A DNA stretch of 64,000 nucleotides from Agarivorans sp. Toyoura001 (GCF_005405585.1 NZ_BJEQ01000011.1:91988-155987); one strand, 5' to 3'; shown: positions 7,707 through 17,599, counted from the stretch's first letter. A program made the numbers and translations. Notes: generated from the letters alone by a model not told the origin.

Positions 7707-9035
7707 TTACTGAATAAATTTAAAGCTTTGATGTTCTGAACCGTCGCAGCTGCCTAATGACAGTTGCTTACCGTTTTTCTTCGATGCTTTTGCCATCTCT
7801 AAACATTCACCGGTGGCGAGGTTTTTAATGCTGAACCATTGTTGCCCTTGGTTAGTGACTATCCAAGACTGAGCTGTAGACTGCGAATCACACGTTTGCT
7901 GACGCAGGTCTTGTTTTCCTTCGCGGGCTGCAACACAGTAGTTATTGGCTGCATTTTTGATGCTTATTTGCTGGCCTTCTGCTGCTTGCTCAACAAAGTT
8001 GAATTTTTGTTGTTGGCTGCGATGATCGCAATAATTCTGACGATAGCGTCCCCCTTTTTCTGAACGCGGATTTCTAATCTCAAAACATTTGGTGCTATGT
8101 CGAAGACTTAAACCGGCCGCTTCGCTAGGTAAGGTGACTGGCGTTAATGCTTGATCGCCTTGTTTTGCCTTTACGGGACTGTACACACGAACCCAATCCA
8201 CTAACATTTTGTTTTTGGTCTCATCGGCTAAATCTGCGTCGCTAGCAATGTGGCCAACACTAGAGCGCCAATCATGATCTTCCATATCAATGATCATAAA
8301 CATTTCGCGGTCTAGACCGAGGCTTTCGGGATCTTTTAACGAGCTTTTGGTAAGGCGGCGCACTAAGCGACCATCGATATAAAACTCAACATTCCAAGGA
8401 TCTATCCAATAGGCGCCAAAACGATGAAAGTTGTCGCGGTAAGGCGCTTCTGTAGGCAGAAAGTGATGCTGCTGAGAGCCTACGTCTTTAATGATCAAGT
8501 TGCTTTCTTCATCGCGAATAAAGACATGATAGTTGGTATTTGCATGCCGAGAATGCTTGTGATGATTGGCACGATCGCTACCGTATATCTCCAGAATATC
8601 CAGCTCCCGTTTGTCATCAGGGCTAAGTAACCAAAAGTTAGAAGATAATACTTGGTTGGCTACTTTTACTTTTGCTTCCATATAAACAGGATAGATAATA
8701 GGCGTTTTTGAGGTTACTACGCCCAAGTGTACTTTATCGGAATTGGGTTTTCTGGCGGCTTTGATAACCAGTTTTCCATCTACAATATCAGAATGGGCTG
8801 AGCTCCATTCGGTTAAACCAGGGCCGGTCCAGGCATTGTGATAGTGGTCATTCCATTTATCGCTAAATTGTTGGCTTTTACCCTGGTAGTTAAAATCATC
8901 AGAGAAGGCTTCAACTAGCTCCCAAGTATTACCAAAGCCGGGATCGGCTGGCACTGGGTAGTCAGCCCAGTCTTTGGCTTGAACAGTAAACAATAAGCTG
9001 GTGGCGACAATTAAGGCGGTGTTTCTAAAAAGCAT
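7707..9035 (-). CDS. Secreted GH16 beta-agarase-like glycoside hydrolase with C-terminal CBM13
   Basis: Predicted extracellular enzyme cutting a red-algal galactan, most likely agarose. A signal peptide ends at VQA (residue 20). The GH16 domain spans about 25-290 with the retaining catalytic motif ELDILE: E144 nucleophile, D146, E149 acid/base. The segments SDDFNYQG, WTGPGLTEW and PVYMEAKVKVANQVLSSNFWLLS are typical of beta-agarases, though porphyranase or carrageenase activity cannot be excluded. After a linker comes a ricin-type beta-trefoil (about 305-442) with Q-x-F/W repeats (QQKFNF, AQSWIV, HQSFKF), suited to galactose binding. It sits upstream of the AldA-like gene and downstream of tyrS, interrupting what is otherwise housekeeping DNA. 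Confidence 0.9.
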   Translation of the reverse strand: MLFRNTALIVATSLLFTVQAKDWADYPVPADPGFGNTWELVEAFSDDFNYQGKSQQFSDKWNDHYHNAWTGPGLTEWSSAHSDIVDGKLVIKAARKPNSDKVHLGVVTSKTPIIYPVYMEAKVKVANQVLSSNFWLLSPDDKRELDILEIYGSDRANHHKHSRHANTNYHVFIRDEESNLIIKDVGSQQHHFLPTEAPYRDNFHRFGAYWIDPWNVEFYIDGRLVRRLTKSSLKDPESLGLDREMFMIIDMEDHDWRSSVGHIASDADLADETKNKMLVDWVRVYSPVKAKQGDQALTPVTLPSEAAGLSLRHSTKCFEIRNPRSEKGGRYRQNYCDHRSQQQKFNFVEQAAEGQQISIKNAANNYCVAAREGKQDLRQQTCDSQSTAQSWIVTNQGQQWFSIKNLATGECLEMAKASKKNGKQLSLGSCDGSEHQSFKFIQ

Positions 9036-9070
9036 GTTGGCTCATACAGTTAAAATGTGTAAACCAATTC

Positions 9071-9086
9071 TGCCAGTTATTTGGCA
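9071..9086. promoter_or_regulatory. Candidate operator in front of the GH16 gene
   Basis: TGCCA at 9071-9075 and TGGCA at 9082-9086 form an inverted repeat with a 6-nt spacer, 36-51 bp upstream of the GH16 start codon, where a repressor or activator site would be expected. Further out, GTTTCA and TGAAAC flank another loose palindrome (about 9113-9145). No regulator gene is adjacent, and I cannot name a protein that binds this pattern. Confidence 0.25.
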
Positions 9087-9203
9087 ATTAATCTGCAAAC
9101 TGGTTAACATTTGTTTCAATTGGTTGATCTATTTTGTAGTGAAACAGAAGAAGGTTTGTGAAAAGATTGAAAGGTTATGCTTTTTGATAAACGCGAGATG
9201 TAA

Positions 9204-9236
9204 AAAAGGCCAGCTATTGCACCTAGCTGGCCTTTT
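9204..9236 (-). terminator. Intrinsic terminator of tyrS
   Basis: AAAAGGCCAGCT (9204-9215) pairs with AGCTGGCCTTTT (9225-9236) around a 9-nt loop, 25 bp after the tyrS stop. On the minus strand the GC-rich stem is followed by a run of T. The symmetric A/T arms would also let it work in the opposite direction. Confidence 0.85.
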
Positions 9237-9260
9237 AGTTAGCAGTTAGCGATTAACGGC

Positions 9261-10547
9261 TTAGTTAGCCCAAATCACCAAACCGAATAGTTTCTTACCG
9301 CGCTTAACTACTGAGTATTTACCGTAAAGAGCATCGCTGGCTTGCAAAGTAAGTTGCGGGTCGGTGAGTTTTTCACCATTAACCGATACCGCGCCGTTGC
9401 CAATAAACTCACGCGCCATTTTGTTTGATTTAGCTAAGTCAGCCATTGTAAGTAGCTCTACTAAACCAGCTTCGCTTTGTTCAAGCTTAGTACTTGGCAG
9501 GCCATCTTGAGCCAGTTGCTCTAGATCTGATTCGCTAAGAGAGGCTAAGTCACCAGAGAACAGAGCTTGAGTAATGCGCTCTGCAGAGGCTAAACCTTCT
9601 TCGCCGTGAACAATGCGGGTCACTTCTTTCGCCAATATGCCTTGTGCTTCTGGACGACCTTGAGCGGCTTTATCTCGCGCTTCAATTTCAGCAATCTCAG
9701 CAACATCAATAAAGGTGAAGTAGCGTAAGAATGAATACACGTCGGCATCAGCAGAGTTAATCCAGAATTGGTAAAACGCGTAAGGCGAGGTGCGTGCTGG
9801 GTCTAACCAAATAGTACCAGTTTCGGTTTTACCAAATTTAGTGCCGTCAGCTTTAGTGACTAGCGGCATGGTTAAACCATATACCTTGTTGCCGTACATG
9901 CGGCGCGCTAGGTCGATACCGCCGGTAATGTTACCCCATTGGTCAGAACCGCCAATTTGTAAGGTAGTGGCTTCTTTATCGCTCAGCTCGGCAAAGTCGT
10001 AAGACTGAAGCAACATGTAGCTAAATTCGGTGAACGAGATACCCGATTCATCACGGTCGATACGCTGTTTCACCGATTCTTTTTTGATCATGGTATTTAC
10101 ACTGAAGTGCTTGCCCACGTTACGCATGAAGTCGATAACGTTAACTTTACCAATCCAATCTAGATTGTTGATCACTTTCGCTGAGTTAGCTTGCTCGCTA
10201 AATTCAATAAACTGGCTAACTTGCTTTTGTAACTTGCTTACCCAGTTAGTCACAATGTCGTCACTATTAAGCTTACGTTCGGCTGCTTTAAAACTTGGGT
10301 CGCCAATTAAGCCTGTGGCACCGCCTACTAAGGCAAGCGGTTTGTGACCAGCAAGTTGGAAGCGCTTAAGCATAAGCAACGGGACTAGGCTACCAATGTG
10401 CAGGCTGTCGGCTGTAGGGTCAAAACCACAATACAGGGTGCGGGCTCCACTAGAAAGGTGTTCGGCCAGTTCTTCATCGGCTGTGCATTGAGCAACTAAA
10501 CCGCGCGCCTTAAGATCTTCTATTAATGGATTAACCGTTGTTGTCAT
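9261..10547 (-). CDS. tyrS: Tyrosyl-tRNA synthetase
   Basis: Charges tRNA-Tyr. The 428 residues match the bacterial class I TyrRS of E. coli type (424). The HIGH-type motif appears in [18 protein letters not shown] near residues 41-58 (HIGS variant), the KMSKS-type motif as KFGKT near 236-240, and the C-terminal S4-like RNA-binding domain from about 355 on. Downstream terminator at 9204-9236 shows it is not co-transcribed with the GH16 gene. In related genera tyrS lies next to the mepM-like peptidase and anmK; here about 6.8 kb of other genes separates them. Confidence 0.97.
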   Translation of the reverse strand: MTTTVNPLIEDLKARGLVAQCTADEELAEHLSSGARTLYCGFDPTADSLHIGSLVPLLMLKRFQLAGHKPLALVGGATGLIGDPSFKAAERKLNSDDIVTNWVSKLQKQVSQFIEFSEQANSAKVINNLDWIGKVNVIDFMRNVGKHFSVNTMIKKESVKQRIDRDESGISFTEFSYMLLQSYDFAELSDKEATTLQIGGSDQWGNITGGIDLARRMYGNKVYGLTMPLVTKADGTKFGKTETGTIWLDPARTSPYAFYQFWINSADADVYSFLRYFTFIDVAEIAEIEARDKAAQGRPEAQGILAKEVTRIVHGEEGLASAERITQALFSGDLASLSESDLEQLAQDGLPSTKLEQSEAGLVELLTMADLAKSNKMAREFIGNGAVSVNGEKLTDPQLTLQASDALYGKYSVVKRGKKLFGLVIWAN

Positions 10548-10669
10548 AATTTAACCTGTTTGTATTTCTGTACCCTAATGGGCGTAAACAATTTTGAGGC
10601 GAAGATTCTACACCTAAGTACTAGCTAAAAAAACTGCTTAGTAGACTTAAGCGCTTTTAAATGCTCGGC

Positions 10670-11047
10670 TTATTTGATTTTTCCACTGCTAAGCTCATCG
10701 GCTAAATCTAGCGGCGCAACAATGGTGCCTTCGCCAGCAAAGCTAGGCGCTATTGCTAAATCAAAACCGTCGTTGGCCATACCTGGTAGCCATTTTTCAG
10801 TTAAGTCACTCAAAGATATCGCTAAGGCGTTAAAGCTTGAATGATCTTTGCTAGCCCAGTGCTCGGCTAGTGCTTGTTCGCTCCATAGCAACAATACTTT
10901 CTCGTCACCGGTTTCAATGATTAGGCAGCCTTGTTCGTCGCTTAAGGTCCAAACTTGCTGGGTTTTACGGGCCTGCTCAATAAACTGCTGGTAACGCTGT
11001 TTAGTGGTGAGGCGGCTGTTTTCTTCAACTGATGATGGGGTGCTCAT
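10670..11047 (-). CDS. DUF2750 family protein
   Basis: Small cytoplasmic protein of unknown function, 125 residues. The family pattern is visible: VWTLSDEQG near 35, LLLWSEQALAEHWA near 55-68, and LSDLTEKWLPGMANDGFDLAI near 82-102. I chose the ATG at 11047 because AGGA lies 6 nt upstream; an in-frame TTG two codons earlier is less likely. It is monocistronic between tyrS and the divergent yhcC. Some DUF2750 genes sit near immunity-type proteins, but nothing here supports that role. Confidence 0.82.
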   Translation of the reverse strand: MSTPSSVEENSRLTTKQRYQQFIEQARKTQQVWTLSDEQGCLIIETGDEKVLLLWSEQALAEHWASKDHSSFNALAISLSDLTEKWLPGMANDGFDLAIAPSFAGEGTIVAPLDLADELSSGKIK

Positions 11048-11220
11048 GGGCAATCCTAAGTGCTAAATTGGCGGCGCGTAGTATAACAGCTTAGCGGCAG
11101 CAAAATAGTGCTTAAATCTTACCCTCTCTTGATCTAAAGCGGCGCAGCTTAGCGGCCCACACAGTAGACTGGCGGCGGTTTTTTAAGGCTGGTTTCAGCG
11201 ATTTAGAGTAAGTGGTTGTT

Positions 11221-12126
11221 GTGCAATTAGATTTATATGTAAACACTTTAGGGCGTCATCTTAAGCAACGCTTTGGTGGCAAGGTGCGTAAGTTAAGTGT
11301 GGATGGTGATTTTACCTGCCCTAATCGTGACGGCAGCATTGGCAAGGGCGGCTGTACGTTTTGCAACGTAGATGCTTTTGTTAAACCCGAACAGCAAATG
11401 ATGCCAATTGGCGAACAACTGGATGCGCGCAAAGCTGAGCTAAAGCATAAAGACATTCGTTATCTGGCTTATTTTCAAGCTTATACCAGCACTTATGCAG
11501 AAGTGGAATATTTGCGAAGCATGTATCAACAGGCTTTGGCTGACGACTCAGTGGTGGGCTTGTGCATTGGTACTCGACCCGACTGTGTGCCAGAAGCTGT
11601 ACTGGAAATGCTGGCTGAATACCAAGCCCAAGGTAAAGAAGTGTGGCTAGAGTTGGGTGTGCAAACCGCACATGATGAGACCTTAAAGCGAATTAATCGA
11701 GGCCACGATTTTGCCGCGTTTCAACAAGCCGTAGCGCGCGCTCATCATCATGGTTTAAAAGTGTGTGCACACCTTATTTTAGGGTTGCCGGGCGAAGGGC
11801 CAGAGCACTATATACAGACCTTGAATGCAGTGCTGGGTGAGCAAATCGCTGGTATTAAGTTACACCCGCTACATGTTGTAGAGGGCAGCACTATGGCGAA
11901 AGCGTGGCGTGCTGGGCGTTTAACGACCTTGGGTCATCAAGAGTACATTGAGCAAGCCGTTCGTTTGATTCGCCATACACCTACCGATGTGGTTTACCAT
12001 CGGGTCAGTGCGCATGCTCGTCCACCCATGTTACTCGCGCCAAGTTGGTGTGAAAACAAATGGTTAGCGCTAACCGACATTGCTAAAAAACTGGCGGCAG
12101 AAGGTTCGCAAGGCAGTTCTCTTTAA
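11221..12126 (+). CDS. yhcC: Radical SAM protein of the YhcC family (TIGR01212)
   Basis: Radical SAM enzyme of unknown substrate, conserved in gammaproteobacteria. The iron-sulfur ligands are in CPNRDGSIGKGGCTFCN (about residues 33-49), after the conserved GKVRKLSVDGDFT. Later blocks GTRPDCVPE, WLELGVQTAHDETLKRINRGH and HLILGLPGEG are diagnostic. I prefer GTG at 11221, giving MQLDLYVNTLGR, which matches the E. coli start MQLQKLVNMFG; a GTG three codons earlier is also open. Neither has a strong Shine-Dalgarno. In E. coli the gene neighbours arcB; here a diguanylate cyclase and folE2 lie between the two. Confidence 0.92.
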   Translation: MQLDLYVNTLGRHLKQRFGGKVRKLSVDGDFTCPNRDGSIGKGGCTFCNVDAFVKPEQQMMPIGEQLDARKAELKHKDIRYLAYFQAYTSTYAEVEYLRSMYQQALADDSVVGLCIGTRPDCVPEAVLEMLAEYQAQGKEVWLELGVQTAHDETLKRINRGHDFAAFQQAVARAHHHGLKVCAHLILGLPGEGPEHYIQTLNAVLGEQIAGIKLHPLHVVEGSTMAKAWRAGRLTTLGHQEYIEQAVRLIRHTPTDVVYHRVSAHARPPMLLAPSWCENKWLALTDIAKKLAAEGSQGSSL

Positions 12127-12236
12127 GTAAATTTTTGTTCGTGAATGTGAGCTAATTACCTGTTTAGTAAATGATTATTTTCTTAAGTAATATAATCGGG
12201 TAAAGTAGCTGCGGTTGCAAAATATACGGACAATCA

Positions 12237-14051
12237 ATGCAAGGAAGTTTTTATCCAGAAATCTGGATGCAAGCCACTATCGCCTTACTTAGCGTATTGC
12301 TGGCGGTGGTTATTGTTATGTGGGCACTGTCTCGCAGGAAGGTGTCTGCCCAGCGCGCCGCCATGGAAAAGTCACCCGCGGCTCAGTTAATTCTCGATCT
12401 TCATGCCAAACAAGTGAAGTTTGCCAATCCGCGTTTTTGCGAATTGTTGTTACTCTCAAATAACGGCAACAACTGGCAGTTTTCCGATCCGGAACATCTA
12501 GAGCAGCTACTTGCCGTGATGCGGCCCTTTAAGGCTAAAGGCGATGTTGAAGGGGTAAACTGGTTAGTTACCTTAAACGACCAGCCTAAAGTATTGCTGC
12601 TTTATGCTGTGCTGCAACAGCATCAAGGTCGCGAAGTATGGTTTATTAATGCATACGAAAATGCTCAAGGATATTCCTACTTAAACCGAATTGAGCAAGA
12701 GCAAAAGCTGTTTGCTAACGTGCTTAACTCTATCCCCGAGTTCATTTATTTTAAAGACGCAAACGAGCGCTTACTCGGTTGTAACCAAGCTTGGGCGGGC
12801 TTTCATGGCTTAAAACCCGGAGAGCTGGCTGGAAAGCGCTTGAGTGATTTTTTAACCCGTAACGAGTTAGAGCGTACTCAGCATTACGATCGACAAGTAC
12901 TCGCCGGAGAACAATGCCAACACACCGAGTGGTTTAGTGCCCCCGATAGCCGACAAATTTTATTACAAAACCATGTTTATCCGCTGCGTAATCAACAAGA
13001 CGAAGTGACCGGTGTGCTGAACGTTTCTTACGACGTGACTAAGTGGCATGAGTTAAACCGTAAGTTAGAACAAGAAAACCAAAACCGGGTGAGTTCAGAG
13101 CGGGAATTAGGGCGACAAAACAACCTGATTCGCACGGTATTTAATTCCACTCCCGATCCACTCGGCTTTATTGATGACAAAGGCCACTTTATTGGTGGTA
13201 ATGAACCGTTCGCTAAAATGTTTAACTACACCAGTGACGATTTACTGGGTAAACACATTACCGAAGTGCTGAGCGAAGAACAGCTAGAGCAACATCAACA
13301 CCAAAATAGCCAGATTTTGACTGATGGCAAACCAATCCGTTACGAAGAGTTGGTGTATCTAGATGATGGCCATCAAATTTGGTACGAGGTGATTAAAGGC
13401 CCTTACTTTGATGATGTGAGTGGCGAACGCGGGATTATCTTCATCACTCGTGATGTTACCGAGCGTAAAGCCACAGAGCAGCAACTGGCTGATGCGATTA
13501 TGCAGTTGCAAGAATTAAGCTTTATCGACAGCCTAACTCAGGTGGCTAACCGCCGAAGTTTTGATGAAAAACTCAGCCAACTTTGGCTGACTCATCGCCG
13601 CGAGAACCTTGAGTTAAGTTTGCTATTACTTGATATCGATTGCTTTAAACAATACAACGATAACTATGGTCACCAGCAAGGTGATGAAGCGCTGCGCCAA
13701 GTAGCTAAATTGATTAGTCGCTCGGTAAAACGTGGCTCCGACTTAGTGGCGCGCTACGGCGGCGAAGAGTTTGCTATTTTATTGCCACACACCGGTGCCG
13801 AGGGAGCGAGAAACATCGCCGAAAATGTGCTTAAGTATATGGCTGAAGCAAAAATTCCACATGAGTATTCGGAAGCAAAAGAGATTGTTACCGTGAGCAT
13901 AGGGGTGGCCACGGCATTACCTGAACAAGGTATGGATTATGGCGAGCTAGTAAGAGTGGCAGATTTGCAATTGTATCGGGCTAAACACCAAGGTAAGGCA
14001 AGGTATTGTAGCGTTGGAGATAGTTGTAGTGAGAGCTTACCGAACACTTAA
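12237..14051 (+). CDS. Membrane-anchored PAS-PAS diguanylate cyclase
   Basis: Makes c-di-GMP from two GTP in response to an unknown signal. The 604 residues read: transmembrane helix at about 10-30; a weak PAS-like region at 40-140; PAS at about 155-275; PAS at about 300-420; GGDEF domain from about 430. The active-site loop is RYGGEEF near residue 507 (intact), with the allosteric inhibition site RGSD five residues before it, so product feedback is expected. DIDCFKQYND holds the metal-binding Asp. Transcribed alone and ended by a strong hairpin. Confidence 0.92.
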   Translation: MQGSFYPEIWMQATIALLSVLLAVVIVMWALSRRKVSAQRAAMEKSPAAQLILDLHAKQVKFANPRFCELLLLSNNGNNWQFSDPEHLEQLLAVMRPFKAKGDVEGVNWLVTLNDQPKVLLLYAVLQQHQGREVWFINAYENAQGYSYLNRIEQEQKLFANVLNSIPEFIYFKDANERLLGCNQAWAGFHGLKPGELAGKRLSDFLTRNELERTQHYDRQVLAGEQCQHTEWFSAPDSRQILLQNHVYPLRNQQDEVTGVLNVSYDVTKWHELNRKLEQENQNRVSSERELGRQNNLIRTVFNSTPDPLGFIDDKGHFIGGNEPFAKMFNYTSDDLLGKHITEVLSEEQLEQHQHQNSQILTDGKPIRYEELVYLDDGHQIWYEVIKGPYFDDVSGERGIIFITRDVTERKATEQQLADAIMQLQELSFIDSLTQVANRRSFDEKLSQLWLTHRRENLELSLLLLDIDCFKQYNDNYGHQQGDEALRQVAKLISRSVKRGSDLVARYGGEEFAILLPHTGAEGARNIAENVLKYMAEAKIPHEYSEAKEIVTVSIGVATALPEQGMDYGELVRVADLQLYRAKHQGKARYCSVGDSCSESLPNT

Positions 14052-14073
14052 TCGTTCACTTAGTCGGTGAAGT

Positions 14074-14106
14074 AACAAAGGCATTTCAAATAGAAATGCC
14101 TTTGTT
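14074..14106. terminator. Bidirectional terminator between the cyclase gene and folE2
   Basis: A perfect 14-bp stem, AACAAAGGCATTTC (14074-14087) with its complement at 14093-14106, encloses a 5-nt loop. T-rich sequence follows on the + strand and A/T arms lie on the other side. It sits between two convergent stops and can end both transcripts. Confidence 0.85.
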
Positions 14107-14109
14107 GTT

Positions 14110-15036
14110 TTAGTAAGCCAGATAACCTTGGGAAATGCCTTTAGTGACTACACTCACTGCGTCATGTGCATGTAAGCTTTCTAAGTGATTCACTCGTACC
14201 CAAAAATCGGCGATGTCTTGAGTTTGATTTAGCGTATGTTGTAAGCGGCGAGCCGCATCTTCACAAAACATTAAGTTTTGCCCATTTAGTCGAGCAAACT
14301 CTTGTTCGTCTTCACGTTTAACAGCCGCTTGTACCGGTGTTTTTAGGCTGTTTTCTACCGCATCAATTAAGCTAATGAGCGGCAAGTCACTGGCTTGTTC
14401 ACTTAGCTTTACTTTGATTTGAGCAATACTGCGTTGGCTGTGAGGCGTGGCTACTATGCCTTCGTTACTGCCAAGCCATTGATGTACTGCTTCGCCAGAT
14501 ACCTGTTGCTTACCAAATTTGTCGGCAAAGGCTTCTTGAATGAGTTGTCTAGACAAGGCTGCCGAGCACGGGCAGGTGGATGAATAAGGAACTTCTACTG
14601 ATAACTCAATATCAGTGAGGCCTTGGCGGCGAGTGGCTTTTATTTGGGTGGGGTAGGCTTTCCAACCCGTTTTGCCCGACAGTAAAGATTGTCGACGCAG
14701 GTGGTAGTCAAATTTGAAGCTAACTTGCGCCTGGTCACTTAATTCTTGATGACTCTCAATAAACTGATCCAAAACGTGGCCCAATCCCGCATAATCCAAT
14801 ACGTCTTGGTTAGACAGTTGGTCCAGTATCAAATAAAGGCGCGACATATGGATGCCTTTCGCCTGTGGGTCATCCAAGCTAACAAAGGCTTCAATGTGAG
14901 CACTAACGCGACTAGGCGCTTGGTCTTCAAATGCCAACATAATCGGCATTTCAATTTGACTCATGCCTACCCAATCCAATTTACCTTCGGTTTGGGCGCG
15001 GCTTGAATTCGCTATGTCAGGCATTACAGTAGACAT
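14110..15036 (-). CDS. folE2: GTP cyclohydrolase IB (FolE2)
   Basis: Converts GTP to dihydroneopterin triphosphate, the first step to folate and, in many bacteria, queuosine. This is the metal-promiscuous alternative to zinc-dependent FolE. Starting at ATG 15036 gives 308 residues beginning [25 protein letters not shown], the usual FolE2 start; a 12-codon longer frame exists but is not family-like. The catalytic Cys is in [13 protein letters not shown] (about 156-168), and the C-terminal [16 protein letters not shown] is conserved. FolE2 is often induced under zinc limitation, and a Zur-box-like sequence lies upstream. Confidence 0.93.
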   Translation of the reverse strand: MSTVMPDIANSSRAQTEGKLDWVGMSQIEMPIMLAFEDQAPSRVSAHIEAFVSLDDPQAKGIHMSRLYLILDQLSNQDVLDYAGLGHVLDQFIESHQELSDQAQVSFKFDYHLRRQSLLSGKTGWKAYPTQIKATRRQGLTDIELSVEVPYSSTCPCSAALSRQLIQEAFADKFGKQQVSGEAVHQWLGSNEGIVATPHSQRSIAQIKVKLSEQASDLPLISLIDAVENSLKTPVQAAVKREDEQEFARLNGQNLMFCEDAARRLQHTLNQTQDIADFWVRVNHLESLHAHDAVSVVTKGISQGYLAY

Positions 15037-15112
15037 GCACTTAGTACTCCACAGGCTTAATGCGCAAGGCAACTCACTTAGCGCATTGGGTTTACTCGAA
15101 AAAAAGATGGGC

Positions 15113-15127
15113 TGTTATACCATAAAA
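15113..15127 (-). promoter_or_regulatory. Possible Zur box upstream of folE2
   Basis: TGTTATACCATAAAA fits the Zur core TGTTATA-N-TATAACA with two mismatches. It overlaps a plausible -10 element (TATAAC on the minus strand, with TTAATA 18 bp upstream) and lies about 77 bp before the folE2 ATG. Zur control of folE2 is known in other proteobacteria. The palindrome is imperfect, so this is a candidate only. Confidence 0.35.
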
Positions 15128-15212
15128 CCTAGTTTAATATTAACCATCTTTATCCTATGGATTTGATGTCAGTAGCCTTGGTTACTGCCTGTAAGAAAAG
15201 GAATCGGCTGGA

Positions 15213-17558
15213 ATGACGCCTCTTAAGAACTTAGCCACTTATTATGTTCATCTATTATCTCGACTCGGCATTGTTAAATTTAGTATCAGCTTAGCCAGCG
15301 CGGTTATTTTGGTCGCCTTAGCGATACAAATGAGTGTGACCTTTGCGCTTACCGGACAAGTTTCGGCGGTGGATCTTATTCGCTCGGTGTTTTTTGGTTT
15401 GATTATTACTCCTTGGGCGGTGTTTTTTATGTCGGTGGTGGTGGAGCAAATTGAGGACTCTCGTCAGCGCTTAAGTAAGATGATCCGCAAATTGGAAAAA
15501 ATGCGGGCGCGTGATTTACAGCTAACCAACAAGCTTAAAGCCAACATTAGCCAGCTTAATAATGAAATTGATGAGCGAGAAAAAGCCGAAGCGGCACGTG
15601 GCCAAGCGATTCGCAACCTTGAGCAAGAGGTTAAGCAACGCCAACAAGCTCAGCAAGAGCTAGAAGAGCATTCTGCTTTGCTGCGCAGCTTCATTGATAG
15701 CTCGCCAGACTTAGTCTATTACCGAAATGAACAAGGTCAGTTTTCTGGCTGTAACCTAGCGCTAGAGCAGCTAGTAGGACGCTCGGAGAAAAAGCTCATC
15801 GGCTTAACCCCTTATGACGTTTATCCAGAAGATATCGCGGACAAAATTGTCGAAACCGACCATCAAGTGTTTGATAACGATGAGCAGCTTACTTACGAAC
15901 AATGGCTGGAATATCCCGATGGCCGCAAAGCCTTTTTTGAGCTGCGTAAAGTACCGTTTTATGGGCGCAACGGTAATCGCTTAGGCTTACTGGGTTTTGG
16001 TCGCGATATTACCGAGCGAATGGCCCATCAGGCTAATATTGAAAAAGCCAACCGCGACAAAACCCAGTTTATCTCAACACTGAGTCATGAACTGCGCACA
16101 CCATTAAATGGTGTTGTGGGTTTAAGCCAAATGTTGCTCGACACCCCGCTCGATGATGCGCAACGCAAACATGTAAATACTATTTTGCTTAGTGCCACTA
16201 CCTTAGGGAATATTTTCAACGATATTATTGATTTAGATAAGCTTGACCGTCGCCGTTTTGCCGTTTCGCTAGAGCCTATGGACTTTAAAGCTCTGGTCAC
16301 TGACATCGAAACCTTGACCGAGATGCAGTTGCAAAGCAAAGGCCTCGATTTTGTGTTTGAACAAATCGGCCCTATCCCCTCAAGCATCGTGGGGGACCCA
16401 ACCCGCTTGCGCCAAGTATTGTGGAACCTTACGCATAATGCTGTGAAGTTTACTGAAAAAGGTGAGGTTGAGCTTACCGTTAAAGCACAGGCAGTGGATG
16501 AGCAACAGGTACAGCTAGATATTAGTATTCGAGATACAGGACCGGGTATTCCTGATGATCAATTAGAACAAATTTTTGCCATGTACTATCAGGTTGAAGG
16601 CAGCAAATCGGCCACTGGTACAGGGATTGGTTTGTCGGTGTCGCGCCAACTGGTTCGGGCTATGGGCGGAGATATCTCTGTGACGAGCCACGAGGGTGAA
16701 GGCTCTTGTTTTACCGTGAGTTTAGTAGTGAAGCTTGACGCGATTCCCGATGAAGCGGAACAAATTGATCATCCACCATTAGAAATTTTGCTGGTGGAAG
16801 ACGTAGAGCTAAACGTCACTATTGCTAAAGCGCTGCTAGAGAAACTTGGCCATTATGTCGTGGTTGCCATGACCGGTAAAGAAGCGCTAGCGGCCTTTGA
16901 ACCAGACATGTTTGACTTGGTTTTACTCGATATTCAATTGCCTGATATGACCGGTTTTGATATTGCTAAGCAATGGCAGCAGCAATATCAGGCAGCAGAT
17001 TTACCGCCATTAGTAGCACTAACGGCTAACGTGGTAAACAGCAAAAATGAGTTTGCTAAAGCCGGCATGGTAGATGTGATTCACAAGCCCATTAACCAAA
17101 ATGCAGTGGTGCATTGTTTTAATCAGGTATTTGCGGTTGGTGAAGAAGCAGTCGTCGAAGAAATTATTAGCCCCAAGCAAGCCTTGAGCCGCAGCTCATT
17201 ACCGATTCTTGATTTAGATTTGGTGGAGCAGTTTTGCGATACCATTGGGGTGAAAGTGCTGAACGATAGTATTAACCTGTTTAAGCAGGTGATGCCTGAT
17301 TACATGAAAATCTTAGAAAGTAACTTATTTGCCAAAGACAAAGATGGTATTGCCTCGGAAGCGCACAAAATTAAAGGTGCGGCAGGGTCTATTGGCTTAG
17401 CGAGGATCCAACGTTTAGCCAATAAAATTCAATCGCCAGAGTTACCAGCTTGGTGGGATAACGTAGAAGATTGGATACTTCAATTAAGCCATGATTACCC
17501 AGAAGATCTAAAGCTACTAGATAAAGCCATTGGTGACTATTCCACATCTGTCGATTAA
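15213..17558 (+). CDS. arcB: Aerobic respiration control sensor kinase ArcB
   Basis: Hybrid histidine kinase that senses quinone redox state and phosphorylates ArcA. At 781 residues it has full ArcB architecture: two membrane helices (about 22-44 and 57-77), a coiled-coil linker to 150, PAS at about 155-265, histidine kinase with H292 in STLSHELRTPLNG, ATP-binding G-boxes (DTGPGIPDD, TGTGIGLS), receiver with D573 in LLDIQLPD, and HPt with H718 in SEAHKIKG. These line up with H292, D576 and H717 of E. coli ArcB. All phosphorelay residues are present. The redox-active PAS cysteines are not obvious: the single Cys near 180 is the only one I see there. Confidence 0.97.
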   Translation: MTPLKNLATYYVHLLSRLGIVKFSISLASAVILVALAIQMSVTFALTGQVSAVDLIRSVFFGLIITPWAVFFMSVVVEQIEDSRQRLSKMIRKLEKMRARDLQLTNKLKANISQLNNEIDEREKAEAARGQAIRNLEQEVKQRQQAQQELEEHSALLRSFIDSSPDLVYYRNEQGQFSGCNLALEQLVGRSEKKLIGLTPYDVYPEDIADKIVETDHQVFDNDEQLTYEQWLEYPDGRKAFFELRKVPFYGRNGNRLGLLGFGRDITERMAHQANIEKANRDKTQFISTLSHELRTPLNGVVGLSQMLLDTPLDDAQRKHVNTILLSATTLGNIFNDIIDLDKLDRRRFAVSLEPMDFKALVTDIETLTEMQLQSKGLDFVFEQIGPIPSSIVGDPTRLRQVLWNLTHNAVKFTEKGEVELTVKAQAVDEQQVQLDISIRDTGPGIPDDQLEQIFAMYYQVEGSKSATGTGIGLSVSRQLVRAMGGDISVTSHEGEGSCFTVSLVVKLDAIPDEAEQIDHPPLEILLVEDVELNVTIAKALLEKLGHYVVVAMTGKEALAAFEPDMFDLVLLDIQLPDMTGFDIAKQWQQQYQAADLPPLVALTANVVNSKNEFAKAGMVDVIHKPINQNAVVHCFNQVFAVGEEAVVEEIISPKQALSRSSLPILDLDLVEQFCDTIGVKVLNDSINLFKQVMPDYMKILESNLFAKDKDGIASEAHKIKGAAGSIGLARIQRLANKIQSPELPAWWDNVEDWILQLSHDYPEDLKLLDKAIGDYSTSVD

Positions 17559-17599
17559 CTCACTATGCCCAAGTTAACAGCGCTAATAGGTATTAGGCG

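Noticed and set aside
9100..9200. Promoter and GTTTCA/TGAAAC palindrome upstream of the GH16 gene
   Set aside because: Too loose to call a named operator; only mentioned as context.
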